From Candidimonas humi (GTDB taxonomy: Bacteria > Pseudomonadota > Gammaproteobacteria > Burkholderiales > Burkholderiaceae_B), in assembly GCF_019166065.1 (NCBI RefSeq), contig NZ_JAHTBN010000003.1:682001-746000 (forward strand): a DNA stretch of 64,000 bases, written 5' to 3'. Positions 38,271-44,718 of this stretch are shown here, in pieces (position 1 is the first letter of the stretch; each line of letters starts with the position of its first letter). The position numbers and the translations under genes are program-made. The notes below the pieces were generated by a model, which searched no databases, was not told where the DNA came from, and saw only the letters and a program-made list of their open reading frames with translations.

Positions 38271-38897
38271 TCAGTCTGGGTTGGCGCGCGGCGCTTCGTG
38301 GCGCATGCGCGTCTCGATCCGGTCCAGCATGCCGCCGAGCAGTTCCAGCTCTTCGGCGGTCAGGTCGGCCAGCATGCGCTGGATGAAGACGGTGCGCCGC
38401 GGCATGGTCTGTTCGACCAGTTCCAGGCCGGCCGTGGTCAGCCAGACGTTGGTCAGGCGGTTGTCGTCGGGGTCGTTGCGGCGCTGCACCCATCCCAACT
38501 GCTCGATGGTCTTCAACTGGCGGGTGAGCGCCGCGGGGTCCATGCGCAGGACGTCCGCGAGTTTCTTCTGCGACGTGATGCCGCGCTGGTAAAGCATCAG
38601 CAGCACGCGCCAGCGCGGCATGGGTTGCCCGATTCGGGTGTCGAAGGCCGCCAGCATGGCTCGGTAGGTGCGGCCCAGCTTCTGCATGACGCGGATCTGC
38701 GGGAACTCCTCGTCGCTGGCATGCGCCGGGCTGCTTGGTTGCGGCTGCGCGGCTTCGTTCCCGTGGGAGGAACGAGCATGTCCTTCGGACGGCCGGGCGG
38801 ACATGACCGGTTGACGGCCCTCCTGCCGCTGCGCGTCATCCTCCCCATGGGAGGAACGAGCATGTCCTTCGGGCGGCCGGGCGGACATGCTCTTCAT
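38271..38897 (-). CDS. MarR-family transcriptional regulator
   Basis: 208 residues. The winged-helix core (about 70-200) shows PRWRVLLMLYQRGITSQKKL, the recognition region LRMDPAALTRQLKTIEQLGW and the wing RRNDPDDNRLTNVWLT. The first 65 residues are an extra low-complexity segment with a 15-residue motif, SARP(P/S)EGHARSSHG, present twice because of an in-frame 45-bp duplication in the DNA. The ATG at 38897 overlaps the stop of the efflux-pump gene (ATGA), so the two are coupled. It probably represses the pump from the ATTGAC-N2-GTCAAT palindrome at 40517. Confidence 0.9.
   Translation of the reverse strand: MKSMSARPPEGHARSSHGEDDAQRQEGRQPVMSARPSEGHARSSHGNEAAQPQPSSPAHASDEEFPQIRVMQKLGRTYRAMLAAFDTRIGQPMPRWRVLLMLYQRGITSQKKLADVLRMDPAALTRQLKTIEQLGWVQRRNDPDDNRLTNVWLTTAGLELVEQTMPRRTVFIQRMLADLTAEELELLGGMLDRIETRMRHEAPRANPD
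38761..38889. repeat. 45-bp direct repeats in the marR 5' coding region
   Basis: 38761-38805 and 38845-38889 agree at 43 of 45 positions and are 84 bp (28 codons) apart, so the duplication keeps the frame. Each copy also has CATGTCC and GGACATG at opposite parts, giving a 7-bp stem. The sequence looks more like an intergenic element captured in the gene than a protein domain. Confidence 0.75.
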
Positions 38898-40492
38898 TCC
38901 CCCGCCGGCACGCTGGCCTTGACGCCGCGCGACAGGTGCACGGGGGGCACGCGGCGCACCCAGGCGAAGGCGATGATGGCGACCAGCAAGGCGAGCGCGA
39001 CGCCGGAATGCACTGCGCTGACCAGCGACTGGCGGGCGGCCTCGAGCAGCACGGCGCCGTTCAGGCCGGCGTGCTGCGACTGTTCCAGGAAGCCGTGCTG
39101 GACCGACAGATTGACCAGCACTTGCGGGTCTTCCAGGGTCTTGAACCAGGTGGCCGCCTGGTTGCCCGAGGCGGCGGCGCGTACGCCACCTATGTAATAG
39201 TGGGTGACCAGGGTGCCCACGATGGCGGTGCCCAGCATGCCGCCTATCATGCGGATGGATTGCAGCAGCGCCGTGGCGATGCCCAGGTGCGAGCGGCCGG
39301 CGGTTTCCTGGGCGAACACGGTGAGATTGGGCATCACGAAGCCCAGGCCCAGGCCGCCCATGGTCATGTACAGCACTATCAGCCAGGTAGCCGTGTCGCG
39401 GTGCATGAACACGATGCCCAGGCAGGACAGGATCATGAGCAGGGATCCCGCATACAGCATGGCGTTAGGATTCGGGATACGGACCACAATGCGCGCGTTG
39501 GTGATGCTGCCCACCGTAGTGCATACCACCAGCGGCGTGATGAGCAGGCCGGCGTCCTGGGGATTGAGCCCGAAGCCTCCCTGCAGCAGCAGCGGCACGT
39601 AGAACAGGATGGCGAACATGATGAAGCCGACCAGCAGCGACAGCGTGAATAGCGCCGCCAGGCTGGGGTTGCGGAACATCTCGAAGGGCAGCAGCGGCTC
39701 GGGGCAGCGCTTTTCCCACCATATCAGGGCTAAGACCGTGACGGCGCTGAACAGGCACAGCAGCAGCATCGGCGCGCCCAGGCCGTGGGCCGGCAACAGC
39801 TCGACGAACAATTGCAGACTGCCCAGCCCCAGGGCTACCAGCAGCGCGCCGGGCCAGTCCAGCCGTATCTTGCCGGCCTTCATCTGGCGGATCAGGGGCA
39901 GGTGGCGCCAGACGAACCAGAGGCTCAGCAGTCCGATGGGCACATTGACGAAGAACACCGAGCGCCAGCCTGCATATTGGGTGAGAAAGCCGCCCAGCGA
40001 GGGGCCTACAGCGTTGGCGATGCCGAAAGCGGCGCTCATCAGCACCTGCCAGCGCAGGCGCACGTGCGAATCGGGGAATAGGTCCGGAATACACGCAAAG
40101 GCCGTGCCGACCAGCATGCCGCCGCCCACGCCTTGCAGGGCGCGGGCCATCACCAGTTGGAGCATGCTCTGCGACACGCCGCACAGCACCGAAGCCCCGG
40201 TAAAGACGACGATGGAGGCGATGACGAAGTTGCGCCGGCCGTAGTAGTCGCCGAGGCGGCCGAAAACGGGCACGGTGATCACCGAGGTCAACAGATAGGA
40301 AGTCGCCACCCAGGCATAGAGTTCGAAGCCGTTGAGCTCGGCCACGATGGTGGGCAGGGCGGTGCCTACGACGGTCTGGTCCACCGCCACCATCATGGTG
40401 ACGAAACATAATCCCACCATGGCCAGCAGCGACTGTCGTACCGACAATACGCGACCGCTGGTGGTTATGCCTGGAGCTGCAACGGGAGCCAT
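38894..40492 (-). CDS. DHA2-family (EmrB/QacA) multidrug efflux MFS transporter
   Basis: 532-residue proton-driven drug exporter with 14 predicted helices. Motif D1 VAVDQTVVGTALPTIVAELN lies in helix 1, motif A GRLGDYYGRRNF between helices 2 and 3, and motif C-like GPSLGGFLTQYAGWRSVFFV in helix 5. No adjacent EmrA-type adaptor is present, so it likely works alone in the inner membrane. It is coupled to the downstream MarR gene by an ATGA overlap. A palindrome 25 bases upstream of its start is the probable operator. Confidence 0.93.
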   Translation of the reverse strand: MAPVAAPGITTSGRVLSVRQSLLAMVGLCFVTMMVAVDQTVVGTALPTIVAELNGFELYAWVATSYLLTSVITVPVFGRLGDYYGRRNFVIASIVVFTGASVLCGVSQSMLQLVMARALQGVGGGMLVGTAFACIPDLFPDSHVRLRWQVLMSAAFGIANAVGPSLGGFLTQYAGWRSVFFVNVPIGLLSLWFVWRHLPLIRQMKAGKIRLDWPGALLVALGLGSLQLFVELLPAHGLGAPMLLLCLFSAVTVLALIWWEKRCPEPLLPFEMFRNPSLAALFTLSLLVGFIMFAILFYVPLLLQGGFGLNPQDAGLLITPLVVCTTVGSITNARIVVRIPNPNAMLYAGSLLMILSCLGIVFMHRDTATWLIVLYMTMGGLGLGFVMPNLTVFAQETAGRSHLGIATALLQSIRMIGGMLGTAIVGTLVTHYYIGGVRAAASGNQAATWFKTLEDPQVLVNLSVQHGFLEQSQHAGLNGAVLLEAARQSLVSAVHSGVALALLVAIIAFAWVRRVPPVHLSRGVKASVPAGE

Positions 40493-40516
40493 GAATATGC
40501 CCTGGACGGGGTAATG

Positions 40517-40530
40517 ATTGACAAGTCAAT
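40517..40530. promoter_or_regulatory. Probable MarR operator before the efflux gene
   Basis: ATTGACAAGTCAAT has perfect 6-bp arms (ATTGAC / GTCAAT) around AA and lies 25 bases upstream of the pump start at 40492, where it would cover the promoter. Symmetric 12-20 bp sites of this kind are usual for MarR dimers. Binding by the coupled MarR protein is inference. Confidence 0.6.
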
Positions 40531-40669
40531 GATTCTAGCGCCGCGGCCTTATAAATACAAGGGATAACCCTAGGTTTGCGGAGATACAACAGGGGGCGGA
40601 GGGAACAGAGGGGGTTGCAGGGAAAGCAAAAAAACGCCGCACATGGCGGCGCCGGATGGCTGCTGGCTG

Positions 40670-41188
40670 TCAGAGGCGTTTCAAGGCGCCGCGGTACTGG
40701 CGGCCACGCTCGAGGTAGTGATGGGTATTCTTGTGCATGCCTGCGATTTCCTCGGGCGCCAGTTCGCGCACTACCTTGCCGATGCCTATGACCAGGGAAT
40801 TATCGGGGATGTGGCGGCCTTCGGGCACCAGGGCGCCGGCGCCTATGAGGCAGTTGCGGCCGATGACGGCGTTGTTCAGCACGATGGCCTGCATGCCGAC
40901 CAGCGAGCCGGCGCCGATGGTACAGCCGTGCAACATGGCCTGGTGGCCGACCGTGACGTTTTCGGCGATAGTCAGGGGCACGCCTTCGTCCACGTGCAGC
41001 ACGCTGCCTTCCTGGACATTGCTGCCCGCGCCTATGATGATGGGGGCGTTGTCGCCGCGTATGCTGACATTCGACCAGATGCTCACGCCTGCCGCCAGGC
41101 GCACGTCGCCGATGATGTCGGCGCTTTCGAAGATGAAAGTGTCTGGGTCGATGCTGGGCTTGAGGGCCTCGAACTGGTAGATCGCCAT
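40670..41188 (-). CDS. Gamma-carbonic anhydrase-like hexapeptide-repeat protein
   Basis: 172-residue left-handed beta-helix protein of the gamma-carbonic anhydrase/PaaY/YrdA group. It has WSNVSIRGDNAPIIIGAGSN, the metal-site histidines in VLHVDEG, VTVGHQAMLHGCTIG, and the loop LVGMQAIVLNNAVIG. All three zinc histidine positions are present, so carbonic anhydrase or thioesterase-related activity is possible; family members vary. It stands alone; the neighbouring minus-strand AMP-binding gene ends 286 bases upstream of its start. Confidence 0.92.
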   Translation of the reverse strand: MAIYQFEALKPSIDPDTFIFESADIIGDVRLAAGVSIWSNVSIRGDNAPIIIGAGSNVQEGSVLHVDEGVPLTIAENVTVGHQAMLHGCTIGAGSLVGMQAIVLNNAVIGRNCLIGAGALVPEGRHIPDNSLVIGIGKVVRELAPEEIAGMHKNTHHYLERGRQYRGALKRL

Positions 41189-41383
41189 GCGGATGTCCGG
41201 TGAAAAGGGCGGGCGTCGGGCGAGCCTGCACAGGCCGCGGCATATGCCGCTGCGCGGGCTGCAGAGCCCGGCGGCCCTGGGGTTTCGATTGTAGCGCGGC
41301 CGCGGGAGCCGCCCGCCCCGGAGAAGGCCGGCGTCAACAGGCGCCGGGGTGTGGGCGCCAGGCGGTCGCAGGCATGCCGGCGT

Positions 41384-41483
41384 CGATTCGGCAAATTTAT
41401 CCCATCTTTCTACCGCCCGCTTCGATTCGGCAAATTGCTACCGCTTTTACCGCCCGCTTCGAGTCGATAAATTCCTACCGTCC
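41384..41483. repeat. Three imperfect tandem repeats at the 3' end of the AMP-binding gene
   Basis: Units starting CGATTCGGCAAATTTAT (41384), CGATTCGGCAAATTGCT (41423) and CGAGTCGATAAATTCCT (41460) are 39 and 37 bases long, each followed by TACCG(C/T)CC. The third runs over the stop codon (41475-41477) of the minus-strand gene. No such repeat family is known to me. Confidence 0.65.
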
Positions 41484-43124
41484 GTGCTCCTGGGCCGGGA
41501 CGGGCACGGCGCGGCGCAAGGCCTTGCCGGCCGCGGTCAAGGGCAGGGCCTCGGTGAATTCGATTTCGCTGGGCGCCAGGGCACTGGAGAGCCGTTGCCG
41601 CACATGTTCTTTGAGGGATTCGGCCAGGGCCGCCAGATCGTCGTCGAGCTTCGCCTGCCGGCGCTGGACATAGGCCTTGAGGACCACAGGCTGATCGGCG
41701 GGGCCCGACGGCACCACGACGGCGTCGGCCACCGCCGGATGGGCAAGCAGGCATTCTTCGATCTCGCCGGGGCCGACGCGCCGGCCCGAGCTCGTGAAGA
41801 CTTCTGCCGTGCGGCCCACATACCAGTAGTAGCCGTCTTCATCGACCCTGGCGAGGTCGCCGCTCAGGCGCCAGTCGCCGCCGTGATCGGCTTCGCCGGC
41901 GCGGTCGTCGCGCCAGTAGCCCAGGAACAGGCCTGGGTCGGGGTATCCGTGGATATCGTGGCGGTTCAGCGCTATTTCGCCGATTTGCCCGGCGGGACAG
42001 AGCCTGCCGCGGGCGTCCAGCACGCCGACTCGGTGGCCGGGATAGGGCCGGCCCATGCTGCCCGGGCGCGTAGGCCATTTCGTGCGGCTGGCGCCGATCA
42101 CGCTGGGCATGGACGCACGGCCGTATATTTCGTTCGGGGCGACCCCCAGGGACTGCACGCACCAGTCGTACAGCACGGCGCCCAGGCTTTCGCCGGTGCT
42201 TGCCAGGCTGCGCAGCGCGAGCTTGAAATGCTGGCGTGGTTCGTCGCCTTCGGCGCGCAGCGCCTTGATGGCGCGAGGCGGCAGCAGCAGGCTGGTGATC
42301 TGGTAGCGTTCGAGGATCTCGAATGCGCGCCGGGCGGGCACGTGGCCGGGCGTGGCGACAATGGCATGGCCGAAGTAGAGTGTGGGCAGCAGGGCTGCGA
42401 ACAGCGCATCGGCCCAGGCCCATTCGGCGCAGGTCCAGAAAATATCGCCTTTCTGTGGGAACCAGTCCTGGGACGCGACGAAGCCCGGCAGGCTGCCGAT
42501 CAAGGCGCCATGGGCCAGCAGCGCGCCGCGCGGGTCGGTTTCGTCGTCGGAATACAGCAGCAGCGCAGGCGCGTCCGAGCGCGTGGCGAGCGCCTTGTAT
42601 TCGGCAGGCTGGCGGGCCAGCAGCGTGCGCCAGGCAATGATGCTGTCGTGCTGGAACCCGAGCCCTATGACTTGCGACAAGGCGGCGCATTGGGGCTGGG
42701 CGCCCAGCAGTTCGGGACCGGCGTTTTCGTCGATGATGGCGATGCGGGCCTCGGAGTTGCGCAGGCGCGCGACCAGGGCCTGCGTGTCGTAGCGTGTCGA
42801 CAAGGGAACGACGATGGCGCCGAGGCTGAGGATGGCCATGCAGGCGGCGACGGCCTCGGGCCGCTGCGCCATGCAGACGGCAATGCGGTCGCCGGCGCCG
42901 GCGCCCATGCGCGCCAGGCCGTTGGACAGCCGGTTGGCGGTTTCGGACAGCCGCGCATAGGTCCAGACCTCGCGCTGGCCGAGTTCGTTTTCGTAGTAGA
43001 CCGCTATGCGCCGGCCTTCGTGCGGATTTTCAGCCCAACGATGGACACACGCCTGGGCGATATTGAAGTGACTGGGGACAAACCACTGATAGGACGAGTA
43101 CAGCTCCGAATATTGGTCGTTCAT
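41475..43124 (-). CDS. AMP-binding (acyl-CoA synthetase-like) protein with eroded motifs
   Basis: 549 residues, closest in pattern to medium-chain/benzoate-type acyl-CoA synthetases: VPSHFNIAQACVHRWAENPH at the N-terminus, PQKGDIFWTCAEWAW, SMGRPYPGHRVGVLDARG, LSGDLARVDEDGYYWYVGRT and the C-terminal hinge GPGEIEECLLAHPAV. But key motifs are damaged. The P-loop TSGTTGxPKG is replaced by SDDETDPRG (residues 192-200). The YGQTE motif reads YGRASMPS (about 334-341), and GRxDDVI reads GRTAEVF. The C-terminal catalytic lysine (LTAAGKALRR) is kept. The frame is fully open with normal codon use, so this is not a simple pseudogene. It may be a non-adenylating homologue or have altered nucleotide binding. 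Confidence 0.85.
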   Translation of the reverse strand: MNDQYSELYSSYQWFVPSHFNIAQACVHRWAENPHEGRRIAVYYENELGQREVWTYARLSETANRLSNGLARMGAGAGDRIAVCMAQRPEAVAACMAILSLGAIVVPLSTRYDTQALVARLRNSEARIAIIDENAGPELLGAQPQCAALSQVIGLGFQHDSIIAWRTLLARQPAEYKALATRSDAPALLLYSDDETDPRGALLAHGALIGSLPGFVASQDWFPQKGDIFWTCAEWAWADALFAALLPTLYFGHAIVATPGHVPARRAFEILERYQITSLLLPPRAIKALRAEGDEPRQHFKLALRSLASTGESLGAVLYDWCVQSLGVAPNEIYGRASMPSVIGASRTKWPTRPGSMGRPYPGHRVGVLDARGRLCPAGQIGEIALNRHDIHGYPDPGLFLGYWRDDRAGEADHGGDWRLSGDLARVDEDGYYWYVGRTAEVFTSSGRRVGPGEIEECLLAHPAVADAVVVPSGPADQPVVLKAYVQRRQAKLDDDLAALAESLKEHVRQRLSSALAPSEIEFTEALPLTAAGKALRRAVPVPAQEHGR

Positions 43125-43226
43125 TGTCTTTGTGGTCGGGTGCGGGGCGTCGCGACAGGAAACAGACTACCCTCAAGCATGAACGACAAGCGGGTTATGT
43201 GCAATCCCCCCTCTATTCAAAGCCGA

Positions 43227-43808
43227 TCACCCTAGGGTTTCTACGGGTTCCCTATTTGTGTCTTCAATGTTGATCAGGCGCGTGCCGAGCAGGCGATCGT
43301 GCAGGAACTGCCTGTCATTATCGAACCAGGTCCAGAGGAATATGCTGAAAGGCGCGAACACGATGAACAGGTCGACCGAGCCGTAGCCGGTGGCATGCGA
43401 GGCCGCGCGCACGATCATGGCGGCCACCAGCGGCAGCGGCCAGATCAGGATATAGCGCAATACCAGGCGCGACAGGCGCGGCGTACGCCCGTCGCGGTCG
43501 ACCAGGCGAATGTTCCAGGTCTTCATGGGCAAGGTCTGGCCGCGCTTGCGCCAGCACAATATGAAATAGGCGCCTATGGCCAGGAACAGCAGGACCTGGC
43601 GGGCATGGCGCAGGGTCATGCCGCTGCGGCTCTGGGTAAGCGTGTCGAACAGGTAGCTGGCCAGGAATACGACGCCGAACAGCAGGACGGCTTCGTACAT
43701 CATGCAGGCGAAACGGCGCCAGCGGGTCGGCGCGGGCAGGGCGGCCAGCACCGTGTGGGGAAGTTCGGGCCGGGCCGCGGTTTTTCTCGATTTTTTCATG
43801 GGCGCCAT
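43227..43808 (-). CDS. RDD-family membrane protein
   Basis: 193-residue integral membrane protein with three or four helices. The RDD-type pieces are RWRRFACMMYEAVLLFGVVF (Arg in the first helix region), KRGQTLPMKTWNIRLVDRDG, and FLWTWFDNDRQFLHDRLLGT, where Asp residues replace the name-giving ones. Some RDD proteins act in Na+/H+ antiport, but most have no known role. The start at 43808 is chosen; an ATG three codons inside (giving MKKSRK) is also possible. The AMP-binding gene follows it on the same strand after 102 bases. Confidence 0.85.
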   Translation of the reverse strand: MAPMKKSRKTAARPELPHTVLAALPAPTRWRRFACMMYEAVLLFGVVFLASYLFDTLTQSRSGMTLRHARQVLLFLAIGAYFILCWRKRGQTLPMKTWNIRLVDRDGRTPRLSRLVLRYILIWPLPLVAAMIVRAASHATGYGSVDLFIVFAPFSIFLWTWFDNDRQFLHDRLLGTRLINIEDTNREPVETLG

Positions 43809-44125
43809 TATCCCGCAATTTCTTGCCGGCCAAGGATACTGCTTGGGGGGCGGGCCGGCGTGGGCGGAAATACCTTGGCTCCTGGGCTAGAGCAAGTTCG
43901 GCGCAAATGAGTACGGAATTTTGCAGCGCTTACCTGATACAGCGCATTGAAAAGTGTAAATACTTGAGCCGAAAATGCTCGAGCCTGTTCGCCGATGGCC
44001 TGCACCCCGGGTGCGGCCGGCCTTGGCAAAGGCCGAAAAAGCAAAAGCCGCCAGTAGCGGCGGCTTGCAGTGGGCGAGGCGGCAGGATTTACTGCGATGC
44101 AGCATGCGCCTCTGTGCGGGCCCTA
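43809..44125. other. Intergenic region with terminator of the 57-aa gene
   Basis: 317 bases between the RDD gene and the small gene at 44126, both minus strand. It holds the terminator at 44036-44066 and, left of it, AT-richer sequence that may carry the RDD promoter. No credible gene. Confidence 0.5.
44036..44066 (-). terminator. Intrinsic terminator of the 57-aa gene
   Basis: On the minus strand AAGCCGCC / GGCGGCTT (plus positions 44045-44052 and 44059-44066) form an 8-bp stem with a 6-base loop, followed by a T-rich run (plus-strand AAAAA at 44036-44040). It lies about 60 bases after the stop at 44126. Confidence 0.75.
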
Positions 44126-44299
44126 TCAGTGGGCCGACTTCACTTGGCCATGACCATAACCGAACAGCCCGGTGACTTTGCTCGCCAGATTCTTCAGGGC
44201 GACGCTGGGGCGGAAGCGGAATTGCTCTTCGATGGCCTGGAGCATCAGTTGGCGTTCGAGTTCGTCGGTCAAGCGGAAGTTTTGTTGCAGGTCTTTCAT
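44126..44299 (-). CDS. 57-residue protein of unknown function
   Basis: A complete small reading frame on the minus strand with a start ATG at 44299 and TGA at 44126. It reads MKDLQQNFRLTDELERQLML, QAIEEQFRFRPSVALKNLAS, KVTGLFGYGHGQVKSAH. The first two thirds look like an amphipathic helix with alternating charges; the end is Gly-rich. Codon use matches neighbouring genes. Support for it being real is strong: a consensus-like promoter (TTGCTT, 18 bp, TATAAT) lies directly upstream, flanked by two palindromes, and an intrinsic terminator follows. I do not recognise the family. No antitoxin-like partner is visible. Confidence 0.7.
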   Translation of the reverse strand: MKDLQQNFRLTDELERQLMLQAIEEQFRFRPSVALKNLASKVTGLFGYGHGQVKSAH

Positions 44300-44718
44300 G
44301 GCAGTGCTCTATATAAATTGAACGTTTCGTTCAGGGTTAACCCTATTATAGGGGTTAACCCCTAGCAAAAGCAAGCCAGAATGCTGCGGCGCGATATAAA
44401 TGTTGCGCTACGGCAAAATTTGAGGGAAGGAGCCTGCGCAAGTCTATGCACAACGGGCCTGGAAGGGGCGCTGCGGGCCCGGAATTCGGCTGCTTCGCCG
44501 GCGGTTCGAGGCCAGCCCGATGGGCAGGCCCCATACGCATCGAAGGAAGCTTGAATGTGGCCAAGATGGCTCAGGGCTAGTTCAGAGCCCTGGTTCAGAG
44601 GCAGCTCAGACGTAGCTCAGGGGGAGCTTAGAGGTAGTTCAGCGGCGTTCGGATGCCCTCGTAGGCGCTCGCGGGCGCCCAGAGGCGCCGGCCGAGCGGG
44701 CCTTGCGGCTTGCCGTCT
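44300..44718. other. Intergenic region with twin-palindrome promoter and degenerate repeats
   Basis: 419 bases. The left part carries the promoter and operators of the 57-aa gene (44333-44374). The right part (about 44567-44646) contains six degenerate 11-13 base units of the type GTAGTTCAGAG / GTAGCTCAGGG, ending near the rlmL stop at 44719. Open frames here are not convincing. Confidence 0.5.
44333..44374 (-). promoter_or_regulatory. Promoter with twin GGGTTAACCC palindromes
   Basis: Minus-strand -35 TTGCTT (44369-44374) and perfect -10 TATAAT (44345-44350) with an 18-base spacer. AGGGGTTAACCCCT (44350-44363, perfect 14-bp palindrome) fills the spacer, and AGGGTTAACCCT (44333-44344, perfect 12-bp palindrome) covers the start-site region. 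Their centres are 18 bp apart. This is a classical repression layout; the regulator is unknown. Confidence 0.75.

Noticed and set aside
38761-38889. CRISPR-like repeat pair
   Set aside because: Only two copies, inside a coding region and in frame; no spacer array or cas genes.
44355-44564. Minus-strand 69-codon frame upstream of the 57-aa gene
   Set aside because: It would overlap the promoter and both palindromes of the small gene, lacks a ribosome-binding site and has no recognisable motif.
44590-44640. Possible tRNA (a GTAGCTCAGGGGGAGC stretch resembles a D-arm)
   Set aside because: No acceptor, anticodon or T-arm can be folded around it; the match is part of a degenerate short-repeat array.
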